The notes: generated from the letters alone by a model not told the origin. A stretch of DNA of 64,000 nucleotides from Oscarella lobularis (GCF_947507565.1 NC_089185.1:2294001-2358000); one strand, 5' to 3'; counted from the stretch's first letter, positions 44,401 through 58,700 are shown. Numbers and translations: made by a program.

Positions 44401-47400
44401 TCGATTTGTTTGTTTCGGCGGCAGTTCAGGCTAAACGCTAAGGAGAAGAGTAGTGTACCTGAGCTGTGAATGAGGTGCGGTAGGGAGGCGGTAGGGAGGC
44501 GTGGATAGACGGGTACGGTGAGGGGAGTGTTCTCAGTCTCACAGAAATGAGGCGGCGCGTGCCGTCTGCTTCTCGTAGACATTGTCCTCGCAGACGGCGA
44601 TTACGATTACACCAGATCGGACGACCACTACCGCCGCCTAAACACTCACCACAGTACCAGTCTAAATCGTCAAGACGATTTTTTAAAATCGTCAAGGCAA
44701 AAATCTTCATGACGATTTCGATTTTTATTTATGACGATTTTTGCCTTAACAATTTTTAAAAATCGTTATGATTAAAAATCGTAATGACGATTTTTGCCTG
44801 GACGATTTTGAAAATCGTCATGACGATTTTTACCTTGACAATTTTAAAAAACAGTCATGACGATTTTACCTTGACGATTTTTGCCTTGACGATTTTTAAA
44901 AATCGTCATGATTAAAAATTGTCTTGACAATTTTTGCCTTGACGATTTTTCCAAAATCGCCATGACGATTTTTACCTTGACGATTTTTGCCTTGACGATT
45001 TTTAAAAATTGTCATGAAGATTTTTTCTTTGACGATTTTTTACGATTTTTTAAAAATCGTCATGACAATTTTTGCCTTGACGATTTTTGCCTTGACGATT
45101 TTTGCCTTGACGATTTTAAAAAATCGTCATGACGATTTTTACCTCTACGATTTTTAAAAATTGTTATGATGATTTTTTCTTTGACGATTTTTGCCTTGGC
45201 GATTTTTGCCTTGACGATTTTTCCTTAATGATTTTTAAAAATCGTCATGACAATTTTTAAAAATCGTCAAGGCAAAAATCGTCAAGGTGAAAATCGTCAT
45301 GACGATTTTTAAAAATCGTCATGACGTTTTCAAAAATCGTCAAAGAAAAAATCATCATCACAATTTTTAAAAATTGTCAAGGGAAAAATCGTCAAGGGAA
45401 AAATCGTCAAGGGAAAAATCGTCAGGACGATTTTTAGAAATTGTCAAGGCAAAAATCGTCATGACGATTTTTAATAATGACGATTTTTAAAAATCCTCAA
45501 GGCAAAAATGGTCAAGGTAAAAATCGTCATGACTGTTTTTAAAAATTGTCAAGGTAAAAATCGTCATGACGATTTTTCGAAATCGTCTAGGCAAAAATCG
45601 TCATGACGATTTTTATCATGGCGATTTTTAAAAATCCTCAAGGCAAAAATCGTCAAGACGATTTTTAAAAATCGTCAAGGCAAAAATCGTCAAGGCAAAA
45701 ATATTTCTGCTTACGCATGCGCACTGTAATTCTTTCAACACCACTTTTGCTCGCATCCATGAATTTTCGGGGTTTTCCGCCTGCTGCCTGTCCGCCAACC
45801 TTTTTATAACCCCGCCCTTCGGAAACAAACGGGTATCCCTTTGAGGGGGCCCACTAAAACTCCTGCGTAAAAAACCCACAACATACGGTCTTGGGTTTGT
45901 AGCAGTAAAATAAAATGTAAAGGCGTGATCAATCTGTATGATTGAGGAAGAGAAGAATACTTGATCATCGATGATAATATTCATCATCATCACCATCAAG
46001 TACTGTACCCTTCTCTTTTTTTCCTTCACGTTGCACTCTGCTTTATATTTTACTGTTACACCTGCAATTTCATGCAAGACAAACCGAGACATTTTTCCAA
46101 ACTAAAACTTGTTTTTCCAATACCGACAGAAACCATCTGCAGAAACAAATGACTTTGGATTGGAATCCGTTAACGATGTAAATTTGCGAGTTTGTATGAA
46201 ATGAAATTCATTCTTTCCTTTAGAACGGAGAGACCCTTTTTCTTGTCGCCTGCAAGAAAGGACTTCTGTGTTTGGTCGAACTCCTCCGGGATGTAGGCGC
46301 TAATTTCCTAGCAAAAGATAAGGTTTATAACGCATTGTGAGTTCGAGTAGCGTTCGTTTTTGTATTGTACGCGTATCTAGTTCGGAAAATCGGGTCTTCA
46401 TCTCTGCTGCGAGACTGGGCGCGCGAAAACAGCAGAGTACCTAATAAACGAGCTTCATTTGGATCCCGAAGAGACTGATGATGTACACATACACATCCAT
46501 GCAGTTGCGTAATCTTCTATCATCCAACCTTTATCCCTAGATGAACGAAACGTCTTTGATGAAAGCATGTCAAAGTGCTAGCCTGATAACAACAAAAATG
46601 CTAATGAAGATGCGGAAATGGGATTTATCTATGAAAAATAAGGTTTGTTATTGTTATTCTCAGCTTCGTGCATTTAACTGTGAAAGTTTTATAGGAAGGG
46701 AAGAGCGCTCTGCATTTGGCTTGTAGGAATCTTTTTGGCACTAGAGTCGCGCGATATTTAATCGATCGTGGAATCAATGTGAACGACGCAGATGATGTGA
46801 GAAATTCTCTCATTTAGTAGCCTGTTTTTATTTCATTTGTTAGCGTGGAGTAACTCCGATCATGCATGCTTGTACCACTGGACAATTGTCAATAGTTCGT
46901 ATGATTGCCAAAAAGGATTTGCTTTCTTTGAATCAGAAGACTAGGGTCAGTTCATAACATTATATATTCAGGGCAGCTTTTTAAATGTTTTATCACGTCG
47001 TGTAGAGTCTCCTAAGTTTGCTACACTTAGCTTGCAAATTTGGGCGCCATAGCGTCGCGCAGTTTCTAATTGACAGTAAGGCTGCGCTGCATGAGCGAGA
47101 CGAGGTATGTTGTTGATGACATTCGATTGCAGTAAAGCATTATGAGGTGTTTTATAAAAGCTTTCCTGCACTCCTCTTTCTTATGCGTGCAAAAGCGGAC
47201 TCCTCGTTGTCGCCAATCGTCTTTTAGGAATCGTTGTTTCTGTGGACTATTATGACCTTTTGCAGGTGGAACGCCATTCCACTACTGCGCCAGATTTTTG
47301 ATATGCTCTGGTAATCTTGAATTTTTTTGCAGGAGTGCTTGAGAGACGCTCCGACGCATATTCCTTGCTCTAAAGGCGGATACGTTAACATCGCAAACGT

Positions 47401-50400
47401 TCTTTATTATTATAACTTTAGTAACGATGAAAAATATGTAAATGCTTTTTTCATACTGATTAGACAGATTGGACTCAAAGTTTTCTATTAGTTTCGAACT
47501 TGTCTAATGCTGGCAAGTGAGTGCGGATATCTTTCTGTCGTCAAATATTTGGTCTTTCTCAACTCCTCCCTTGCCTTCGCAAAATCAAGTGTACGATTGG
47601 TAGATGCACTGCCCTAAATATAAAGTCCATGTGTTTTTTTAGTTTGATGATGAAACTGCTTTGCAGCGTGCTTGCGAATACGGGCACACAAGCGTGGCAG
47701 ACTTTTTGATTAGTACCATCTGCGGTGATCTCTCCGCAGATAGCCTTGAAGTTTCTACGTATTTTACCAGTTCATTTGTGTGGTAATCAATTTTTTAAGG
47801 ACATGAAAACTTCTCTTGTTTTCGCCTATGAAAGCGGAATGTTATCAATTGTACGGCAACTCGAATCGAAGGGATGTTCTCTAGATGAAGTAAACCTTGT
47901 GATTTAGTCTAGCGGTAGAATACATTGAGTTTTTGACTAGGATGCCTTGTTAATGGCAGCCTGCAAAGGCGGAGTGATATCCGCTGTAAAGCATGCTGTG
48001 GAACGAAATCGAAGTGTAGTTCAGGTAAGATTTTTATTTGGCAAGTATCTACGGAGGTTTTATAGATGACATCTTCTCTACATTTCGTAGCAGGATGTGT
48101 GGAAATGTTTTAAAGAAGCTTGTACAAACAAAAGGGCCAATGTCGCAGTTTTTCTCTTGAATGAATTCTGTGATGAGTTACTTGCTGAGGTACGTAATTA
48201 TGATCGAAACTTTTGATTTAAATATTTGTATTAGAACGGGAGGAACGCTTTGTTAGTTGCGTGTGAAATGGGTTGTCTTGGGGTTGTCAATCAGCTCATT
48301 GGCCGTTTACCTAATAATGATGCGATTGTAAATGCTGGAAGTTGTTTGGTGTTTACTCTCTGATTTTTTTGTAATCAGGAGGATAAAGCCAATTTTTTAC
48401 TGCTAGCTTGCAGAAATGATCATGCGAATGTTGTTCATTTTCTTCTGGATGCCGGAGCCACCGCGGATGAAGTAAACTATAACATATGTATTATCTGTTT
48501 GCTCATAATGCAATGGTCTTTTTCTAAAAGACCGAGCTATTGAAGACCGCTTGTGAACATAATTTATTGTCAGTTGTTTCTCGTCTTTACGACCGGGGGT
48601 GTTCTCTTGCGGAGAAAACACCAGTAAGAAGCAGTGCTGTTCTGACATGTATAGTTCTAAATTTTGACCGTGCAGCAAGGATATCTACTTCATCTGGCAG
48701 GAGGAAATGACGTAGCTAAATTCCTAATTAAAAAGGAGCCTTTTATGTTGAATGCATTAGATTCAGTAGGTTTAGAATTTGAAATAAAAGGATGCTTGTT
48801 CACGGCTTTTGTTTTTTAGAATGGCAATACTCCGTTGATGACAGCGTGTCAAAAGAATAACGTTGAAGTAGCTTCTTATCTGATTAGAAAGGATTGCTCA
48901 GTTAACCAGAAAAATAAGGTATGTCTAGGACTGGTACTGTGTACCTATTTCACTGGGCACATGTGTTTATGCATCGTTCTGCTACGGGTTATGTCATGCA
49001 TAGTTTCGCTTTAAATAGCAACTTTGAGTTGACAGAATTTTAGGCGAGAAGAAGTGTTCATATTTACAATGTTACACATTCACTGAACATTTAGATCTTG
49101 TGCAAAACACTAAAAGCTCTTTGTTTTTTTGACAGAGTGACGAATCTCCATTTTTGGAATTCTTGGAGCACTGTTGGGCCGACGGCATGTTGGAATATGA
49201 AGCCAAGCGTTTGCTTATGCTATTCATTTCAAAAGGCGCTGATGTCTCCTCTTCCACGAGGGTATTCTAAGTGAAAGAAATAGCGTTCCTTAATTAAATA
49301 AATTTTTGGCAGATCTCAAAGGTGAATGTACTTCATTTGATAGCAAAAAAGATATATCAATTTCATGATGATGAAAATTTTTGCCGATCTTGCCTGGGTA
49401 AAGGTGCTGATCCGAGTAGTCGCAATAAGGCAAGTGATATTTTAGTACCTGAGAGTTAGGCAGAATTTCTCACTAATGTTTGCATGCCTGTATTAATTAA
49501 ACGTGCTGCTGTTGACGTTTTATTACTACTGCTGCTTATCTGCACAGACTGATTAAATTTAGTGGTCTCTAATTAAAACGGCTTTCTTTTATTTGTGTTC
49601 ACTATTTACAGGAAACTAAGCTTCCATACGAATGTGCAGCAGACAGAAACGTTAGGATAATTTTGAAAGAGGCTTGGGTATGTATGCTATAAATCCTCGA
49701 ACCTTGTGATTGTTTTTCACTCTCTTTAGCAAAGAAGTCAGTATTCAAGATTGGAAGACGAGGGAAGAAGGAAGCCTTCTAAGATCAAAGTTAGTCTAAT
49801 CGGCGCGGCCGGTGCTGGCAAGACAACTCTCATAAATTCGCTGCGTCGAAAACGTATTGAAGCAGAGCTCACTCTTGTCAGTGAAGTGCACGTTGACGAA
49901 TCGTCTGATGCGAGCTTACGGACGGCTGGTATTGACATTATACAGGCAACGATTGATGAAGTTGGTGAAGTGGTGTTTTGCGATTTTGCCGGGCAACCGA
50001 ACTTCCATAAAACGCACAGTCTATTTTTCTCGGAATCGACTACTGTTTACCTTCTCGTTGTCAATCTGGAGAAGTCAGAGCAGGAACTTTTTTCGTCGTC
50101 AATGTATTGGCTTTCTCTCACCAAGTGCAGCATCGGATCGTCTAAAAATAATTGCGTTGTGCTAATCGGCAGCAGAGGCGACAAAGTTGACGGTCGTGGG
50201 ATGTTGAGACGGCTGAAAACGTCCCTAAAATCGAAATTTGAGAAGTATTTTGAATTTCCTTCTGAGAACTTTATTATGGACTGTCGTCACTCGTCAACGG
50301 CAGTTATGCACAATTTGCGCCAGCATATTTTAAGGCTGAAGACGGAAATCATTGAGGTTTGAGGATAAAGAATAATGAAACTTACTAAACAACAGGATTT

Positions 50401-52507
50401 TTGTAGAAAGCTCCTGCTATTTTCACCATTGTTGACAAAGTTCAGTCAAGTTTGTTGCCGCAACTAAGGGCTATTAGTAAAGAGCCATCTCCATTGAAAG
50501 CTCTTCGAGATAGCAACATACATCTTCCAAAATTCGTTAGGTATGTCATCATTTGTTCGTTTGCAATGAACGTGTATAGAAGGATTTATAGGGTGAACAG
50601 CGAAGACGGCTGTTTCTTAGAGGAGGTACCACGGATCTTGGCAAGATTTTTTGCGGCGTTCAATATGGACTCGGAAGAAGAAGAGCTTCCTGTACAAGAT
50701 AAAGAACAGGTTTTATAGGTGTCTGAAAGCCTTGAAGGATCAACTTGCATCTTTTTTTTAGCTCAAGGCCGTTCATTGTCGTCAGTTTGTTTCAAAATTC
50801 TTTTTCAGCCTCCTCATTGAGTCAAACGTTTACGAAGGTCTGCAAGAGGAAGTACTTGACCAGTTTTACAAGTACCTTCATGGAATTGGAGAGGTGTTGT
50901 ACGTAGAATACATTTAGATTTACTTCTCACTTTGAATCGTAGATTATTGAATTCGGTGATAACATCATATTGGATCCTTCATGGCTCTGTCACAATGTAA
51001 TCGGTCCGATCATGTCACCAAACACTTTTCCTGTTCGCTTGGAGGGAGTCGATGACGGAGTGGTGACGGCTGAGAGAGTAGAGCATGCTATTCGTCAATT
51101 CAACGATAATCAGAGCTTCTTCTCAATCGAAGTACTAATGCTATTGCTTTGCAGTTTGGAAATCTGCTATCCAGTTCCCAACGAAGAAAGCGTGTATCGA
51201 TTTCCCGCTCTCATAGTCGAACGGCGTCGAGACGAGTTTTGGAAGGCAGACGAAGAGATGATCGTATACGTAGGCCGTCGTCTCGAGTGCCAAGATGAAA
51301 CCGATATCATCGTTCCTGGAACCATTCCTTTTCTTCAGACACGATCGGTCGTTCGTCTTGATCATTCGCCGCTTATTTGGAAAGACGGAATGACTTTGGA
51401 GAAGCGAATAGACGAAATCACAATTCAAGGACTTGTCGAACTGGACGAGGCAGCAAAGGCAATCGACGTTGTCGCTCGTGGTCCCATCGATTCGGAAGCA
51501 GAATGCTTTGCCTTTCTCAACGAGATGCTGAACATGGTTCAGGAAGTGTTGGACGATAGGAGTCCGGGCACGATCACCGGCCACAACTTTTGCCTGAGTA
51601 CGTCGGCGCTAAAAAAGTTTGTGAAGCACCCACCAGCGCACAACCAGTTCCTGATTGAAAAGGCCAAATCGAATGACTCGCCAGTCTCTACGAAAGTGAA
51701 AACGGAGAAATATACTGACACTCTTCGAGAGTTATTGATAGTGCCAACTAATCACTACTGCATGCTACCAGGAAAAGTCAAAGCCGGCCTCCAGAAGACT
51801 TTAAGTAAGGAAAACGCTAATGTACTCGGTAAAGAATTGGGGCTGAAGGCGTCAGAAGTCATAGCTTGTGGGGATTTTTGCAGCGTTCTCCGCTTGTGGG
51901 ACAAGCGTCGCGGTGCTCTGATTTCTGATCTAGTTTGTTGCTTGCGTAAGCACAGCCTGCTGGCTGCGTTGCATATTCTACATTCTGATGCACCCTCCGT
52001 TCAGCTTTCAGATGATGAGGTCTTGACTGCATGACGTCGTTTTACATTCCTAATACTCTTTTTTTTTGTTTTAGGCTATACAAGCAGAAAAGGCTTTCAT
52101 TTCCGGTTGTTCAGGAGGCAAAGATGACGTTCAAGAAGAGAACGTTTTAGGTATGCAGTGCTTAGCTGATATAGGTTCTGCAAACCCTAATTGGTGTGTG
52201 CCCAACTCTAGAAAACCAGGTTGTTGAAGATCGGCACATTGATTTCCTCAAATATGAAGTGATTGGGAACAACGAAGTTTTACATGATTTTGCCAGGCAC
52301 CTTCTTGGCTGGAGTGTCAACAGAGTGGACCAATTTCTGAACGATATGATCGGGAGTACTACGTCGACAAAATTCTTTCGCGTAGTGAAGAATTGGACCG
52401 ACGACAAAGGAGTAAATGCAACCGTTCAAGAACTTCTGAAAGCGTTTGAAAAAATTGGGAAAGAAGGAGAAGCTCGAAGGGTTCTATCTCGATTTAGACA
52501 TAAGTAA
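41451..52507 (+). CDS. ROCO-B: ankyrin-Roc-COR-Death protein with a giant repeat-filled intron
   Basis: Exon for exon this is co-linear with ROCO-A. Exon 1 starts MGESSALCGPLSGPAVLFQA. About 30 one-repeat ankyrin exons follow (for example SALHLACWLKEEEIASFLLD and FEKTPLHYACEVNNVDVVKL). Roc is 49730-50356 (GAAGAGKTTL, RTAGIDI, DFAGQPNFHKTH, GSRGDKVD). The COR long exon is 50943-52019, and the death-domain exon is about 52210-52507 (ARHLLGWSVNRVDQFLNDMI). I see no stop or frame change in the exons I could read. The tenth to eleventh exon intron is expanded to about 3.1 kb (43002-46142). Its usual donor is changed, and a nearby GT combined with the acceptor at 46142 would restore the frame. Roc and COR are the best conserved parts between paralogues. 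Confidence 0.8.
43002..46142 (+). repeat. 3.1-kb repeat insertion inside a ROCO-B intron
   Basis: The paralogous intron in ROCO-A is about 65 bp. Here it holds a perfect palindrome (GTCTCGGTAC-CTGA-GTACCGAGAC type, near 43037-43060), a direct repeat (AGTTTGGAATGCTCGTTTGC at 43247 and 43322), an imperfect inverted pair (GGGCTTGGTTAGGTAC near 43530 and its complement near 43935), a recurring CTCACCATGGTACCAGTC-like block (43750, 44645), the AAAATCGTC array, and an ATC-rich stretch near 45980. No protein gene is recognised. Confidence 0.75.
44660..45705. repeat. AAAATCGTC/GACGATTTT satellite with alternating orientation
   Basis: About 1 kb is built almost only from the word GACGATTTTT and its complement, joined by linkers such as GCCTTGA, CATGAC and AAGGCAAAA. 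The first half is mainly in GACGATTTTT orientation and the second half mainly in AAAAATCGTC orientation, so the whole array can fold back on itself as well as locally. Confidence 0.9.
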
Positions 52508-52707
52508 ATAATAATGGAGGTTGGGAAGTAAGCCAAGCTACAGCACAAGCTAGCGCTCTGGGAAAAATCAAGGGATTGCGTGCAGGCCTCGAGTGAAAGC
52601 AGGAATCATGTACCAGCTAACGGCACTAGTCTACCAGTCGAAAATTAAAACTAAAAAGTTTTTTCACATTTATTAGCACATAAGCACGCGGTTTTAATTT
52701 ATCCATG

Positions 52708-52779
52708 CAACTGACGTCATTGATTTGTCATGTGATCGGATGTCAACCAATAGGCTGCAAGTGATGTTTACGCTTCGCT
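52708..52779 (+). promoter_or_regulatory. ROCO-C proximal promoter
   Basis: TGACGTCAT (52712), GTCATGTGAT (52727-52736), CCAATAGG (52747-52754) and GTTTACGCT precede the ATG at 52780. Spacing matches ROCO-A closely. Confidence 0.6.
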
Positions 52780-55700
52780 ATGGGTGAATCTTCAGCTCTC
52801 TACGGACATCTCTCCGGACCCGCCGTCCTCTTTCAAGCCATACGAAGCCGGAATTCGATCGAAGTGAAGCGCTTGATCGAGGACCAAGGAGTTGCTGTTT
52901 CCAGCGAAGGGCCTTTGGACGAGACAGACGATGTTGGTCTCATACACGCATTTTTTCGCCAGTGCTCGCGGTGTTATATGCGTAGATCGACGTTTCTGCG
53001 CTTCATTTGGCTTGCTGGCTTAAGTATGAAGAGATCGCCTCAGTTCTGCTCGATTTGGGAGCTGATATCGAATCCTACGACGAGGCACGTGATATTATAG
53101 ATGGAATGAGTAAATAACAGTGATGCAGATGGGAAGTACGCCATTGCTCTATTCTTGCAAACGCGGACTACTTTCAATCGTGAAGAAGCTGCTCGCGAAA
53201 AAATGCAACGTTCTTCTGAGAAACAAGGTACAGTATAGTTTTTAGTTTACTTTATTAATTTATTGGATGGATTTATGATTTTTGTGCAGAAAAAGGAAAC
53301 AGCCCTTCATCATGGCTGTGAAGCGGGGAATGTCGACATTTGTTCTCTTCTTCTTGACAGTGAAGCATGGCTTGATGCCCATGACTTCGTAATTGATAAA
53401 TTGACTCATTATTCATTATTGAATTTTATTTTTGTAATAGTTGGGGAAAACACCGTTGCATTGGGCATGCGAATTCAACAAATTTGATGCTGTCAAATTA
53501 CTGATTGAGCATGGCGCTGATATTGAAGCCCACGATTGCGTAAATAGGTCACGTTACCTCAATAAGTCTGACAATTTCTTATAGTGGAAAAGAACTCCTT
53601 TTTTGACTTCATGTGCGGCTGGAAATGTTGAAATCATGAAGTACCTGAGTGCGAAGGGCTGCGACATGACAGCAACAGCTGACGTCAGTATTGGAATATT
53701 TTCTATTTTCTTTTATTGTAACAAGGTGTGTTTGTTAAAATCTAGGCAGGAGCAGGAGCTTTGCATTTAGCATGTTTGGGGGCTAGAACAGAGGCAATGG
53801 CTTGGCTCGTCTCTGCTGGATTCAATTATCGCGATTCTGGAACCGTAATCAGTATACTAGTACTTGGTAGAGGTCACATGAGACTATTTTGAATTGTAGT
53901 TGGGTTCCACAACTCTTCTTTGCGCATGTGAAGGAGGTCATTTGGATTTAGCAGTAAGTCTCGCAGATGAACACGGTCTAGACTTGGACCAAAGGGGAGA
54001 GGTAGAAAAAATTATGTTGTCTTTGATATAATAATTAATTAAATTGCTTATCGAATAGAACGGAATGACGCCGTTTTTGAGCGCTGTAGTGGGTGGCAAT
54101 TGTAGACTAGTAGAATGGCTACAAGATAAAGAGTGCGAAATCTGGGTCAGAAATCAGGTTGTTAGATTAATTTGAAAAGAACCGGGAAGTAAAATTAATG
54201 TTTTTTGGGAATTGCAGTTCGGAAAATGTGCTCTTCATTTGGCTCTCGAGCATTCGAAGGAGAACGTCTTTTTCTTCTTGTTTCAGCGCTTCTGCGATGA
54301 AGGCATTGGAGCAGGACCGATTGCCAACGTAAGTTTATTTCATTTCTGCTTATAAACTTCTTTAGTTACCGACATATGTTGTGCCACCAGAGACCTGCAC
54401 CACTAAGAAATTATTTCGGACTGGAGTCAGTCAACGATGTTAGTTAGCTCTTATTTCTATTTTTTTTTATTAATTAATTAATTAATTAATTAAACTTATT
54501 TTTGCTTAGAATGGCGAGACTCTTTTTCTTGTCGCCTGCAAAGAAGGATTGCTGCGAGCGGTCAAATTTCTTTATCAAAAAGGCGCTAATATCAGGGCAA
54601 AAGATAAGGTGGCAGAACTCTTTTTTTCTCGTTTAATTAATATCTGCGTGTATGTGCATAGCTTGGAAAATCGGGTCTTCATCTGAGCTGTGAGAATGGG
54701 CACACGCCTACTGCGGAGTACCTGATGGGCGAGCTCAAGTTGAACCCCGAAGAAACAGATTATGTGCACTGGCAGTTGTTTTGTTTACTCGTCTTTTTCA
54801 ACTACGTCTGTAGATGAGCGAGACTTCTTTGATGAAGGCATGTAGAGGCGGTCACATAATAACAACGAAAATGCTACTAGAGTCGCGAATATGGGATTTG
54901 TCTAGGAAAAACAAGGTTTCAAAGTGATTTCTCTCAGCAAAACGTAGTAAACTGTAAGCTTTTTGCAGGATGACCAGACCGCTTTGCATTTGGCTTGCAG
55001 AAATGTTCTCGGCGTTAAAGTGGCCCGTTTTTTAATCGATTTAGGAATCAATGTAACCGATTCAGATTGTGTAAGGAATCCTTTTTAGTCGTCTTCTTTT
55101 ATACATGCTTGTTTTAGAGAGGATGGACTCCGATAATGAAAGCTTGTCTCAGTGGACAGTTGTCAATAGTTCGCATTCTTGCTGCGTTAGATTCGCGGTC
55201 TATGAATCAGAAAAATTCGGTACATAGGGAAACGTTTACATTCAGAATAAATGATTTTTTGCCTAACTATATTAGGATCAGCAAAGTTTACTTCATTTAG
55301 CTTGCAAATACGGGCACCATGGCGTCTCGCAATTTTTGATTGACAGTCACGTGGCTCTTGATGAATGTGATAAGGTAAGTGTTTTTGACATATACTTAAT
55401 GCATGCGATCACTAACCGCACAAACGCAAATTGTCTTAGTTTGACTGCACTCCTTTGATCTATGCGTGCCAAAGTGGGCTTCTTCTCGTTGCAAAGCGTC
55501 TTGTTGAATTGGGTTGTTCTTTGCACTACGATAACTCTATGAATGTAGGACGCTAATTAATTGGTATAATGCGATGATGACCTTTAGTCGTTTGCAACAG
55601 CAGGCAGGTTTAGTAGATTGTCGTTGCCTAAACGGTGGAGGTGCTGCCTTATTACGGTTTCTTGTGAATTCCGGCGTTGATTTCAATCAGAAATATGTAG

Positions 55701-58700
55701 AAACTCGACCATTACCGATTTTACGCGAACAATGACTTTTTTCTATTTAGCTGTTTCAACTTTCTCTAATGGCTGCAACTACATCTCTGTCTGCTATCAA
55801 GTTTCTTGCCTCTTTAAATTCTTCTCTTGCTTCAGTGAAGTTTATAGTATGTTTGACAGCTGTACTTCTTAAAGAAATCTCTAGACATGCATGTTTTAGT
55901 GGGGCGAAAGTGCTTTGCATCAGGCTTGCAAAGGCGGGCACACAAGCGTGGCAGACTTTTTAATAAGTGTCATCTCGGATAATGCCTTGGCCGATTTTCA
56001 CAGAGTTGTTACATGTAACGCTATCCAATTTCTTTAATTATTTCCAATTTAAGGGCGACAAGACTCCTCTCGTTTACGCCTATGAAAATGGGCTTTTACC
56101 AATTGTACGACGACTTGAATCTAGAGGATGCTCCTTAGATGAGGTGAGCTTTACAGTACTTTCATCTGAATGTGCTATAGGTGTAAAGCTGTGTTCGATT
56201 TTTTTTCTTGTTTGTAACGTTTGCTTAGTTTTTCAATATTGTTTGGTTTAGACGGTTAGTCGATTCTCCTTTTCACTGCCTGTTATTTTGAGTAGGAAAC
56301 TTTGTTAATGGCAGCCTGCAGTGGCGGTTTGATCTCAGTTGTAAAGCATATTGTGGAACGAAATCGAAGTGTCGTCCGGGTAAGATTTCTACTGTGTGCA
56401 AAGTCTATTTTTACCTTATCGTACATATAGGATGCTTGGAGATATTTTACCGAAGCCTGTGCAAGGAAAAGAGCTGACGTCGCAGATTTACTAATTAACG
56501 AATTTGCCCATGAGTTACTTGTTGAGGTATTTCATGTAGAATGTCGGTAGGTTTTAATTTTATATTAGAACGGGAGCGACGCGTTGTTCGTTGCATGTGA
56601 AAATGGTTGTCTTTGCGTCGTCGATCGTCTCGTTACATTGGACTGTTCACTTGATGACAGAACTAGTGTAAATGAAGGAGATCGTTCTGTTGCGTTATTA
56701 ATTCGATTGCTTTTACGATATTAGGATGGAGCCAATTTGCTACTTCTCGCTTGCAGCAAAAAGCATGCGAAAATTGTACACCTTCTTCTTGATGCCGGAG
56801 CAACAGCAGACGAAGTAGGATTCATTGTAGTGTTTGTGATGAATTAGACTGTAACTAGCTGTTGTTTACCAAAAGTCCAAATTATTGGAGACTGCCACTA
56901 AGCACAATATGTTGTCAGTTATTGCTCGTCTTTGCGATATCGGGTGTTCTCTTGAAAATGAAACATCGGTAATATTCACTACAGTCTATGTCAATTAACT
57001 TGACTTCTCAACCTTTTTAATTCAGCACGGATCTCTGCTTCATCTGGCAGGTGGCAGAGATGTGGCTCAATTCTTTACTGTTAATACCCCTATGATGCTG
57101 AACAAATTAGACTCGGTATATATAAGGTTAGAATTGTGACGTTGTGATATTATTTTCTTTAGGAGCTCAATACTCCACTAATGACAGCGTGTCAACTACA
57201 TAATTTTGAAGTGGCTACTCATCTCATTGAAAGCGACTGTTCAGTTAATGAGAAAATGTGGTATGTCAAGGACTGACTTGGCTTACCTTGTCAGTTCTAC
57301 GCGAAGGGCCGCATTCTCTCTCTAACTGTAAATTGGGCGATTTCTGTATGCATGCTGTGTACCTTCTAAGTACCAAAGTTTTAGTTGAAATAGCTCGATT
57401 ATAAAGTAGCCGGCACATTCTTTTCTTCTCAGTATGACAAATCTGCATTTTCTGAATTCTTGGAGTGCTGTTGGAATCGTGAAGAATTGACGGATGAAAT
57501 GAAGCATTTGCTTATGCAATTCATTTCAGCAGGCGTCGACGTTTCAACTTCTTCGAGTGTACTCTTTGCCATGTGATTTTAATTAATTGTTTTATTTGGG
57601 GATTATACAGGTTTCGAATGCAAATGTATTGCATTTGGCAGCATTGATCAATATTGAGGATTCTGAAAAGATTTGTCGTTTATGTCTCGACAAAGGCGCG
57701 GATCCGAGCAGTTTTAATGAGGCAAGTTATTTAGGATTCATGCTCCTAATAAGTAAATACGAAAGATAAGCAAAGATTTGAAATAAAAGGATTAGAGGCT
57801 TTTTTGGAGCGTCAATGAATGAAATAAAGGCTTTTCAAAGGCCTTTTCAAGCATTTGCTCAATGGAGTCTTTGCGTGAGCTTATTTTGTCTTTTACAGAA
57901 TGATATGCTCCCGTACCAATGTGCTAAAGGAAAAGTTCGAAAACTTTTGAGAGAGGCCTGGGTAAATGCGTCTTTATCGCGTGCAATAGGAACAAAGTAA
58001 AGCTTCTCTTTAGAAAAGAAGTCGATATTCAAGACTGAAAGAGCTTGGAACGACGGAGCCTTCAAAGATAAAAGTTTGTCTAATTGGAGTTGCTGGTGCT
58101 GGGAAAACGACTCTTATGAATTCGTTACGCCGTATGCCCTTGGCAACGCAAAACGTCAGTGAAGTTGACGGATCGTTAGATCCGAGTTTACGGACCGCTG
58201 GCATTAACATTATAGAGGCAAGGATTGACAAAGCGGGCGAAGTGGTGTTTTGCGATTTTGCCGGTCAGCCGAACTTTCATAAGACTCACAGCCTTTTCTT
58301 CTCGGAATCGACTACCATTTACCTTCTCGTCGTCAATCTTGAGGGGTCGGACGAAGAGCTCTATTTGTCTTCATTGTACTGGCTTTCGCTCACCAAGTGC
58401 AGCATTGGATCGTCGACGAATAATTGTGTTGTGCTAATCGGCAGCAGAGGCGACAAAGTTAGCAAGCGCGAGCTACTGACACGACTTCAAAGGTCACTAC
58501 AGTCAAAATTCGAAAAATGCTTCGAATTCTCTTCCAAGCACTTCATAATGGACTGTCGTGACTCAACATCGCCAGTTATGCAGAGTTTGCGCGAACATAT
58601 TTATTGTCTGAAAACTAAAATCATCAAGGTTTGACAAAGTGATATAATTTAACGTGATTTACAATATGTATAAACTTAGGAAGCTCCAGCTGTTTTCAGC

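Noticed and set aside
44660-45705. Regular short repeats that might be taken for a CRISPR array
   Set aside because: Repeats are imperfect, in both orientations and without unique spacers of fixed length, and the window is eukaryotic.
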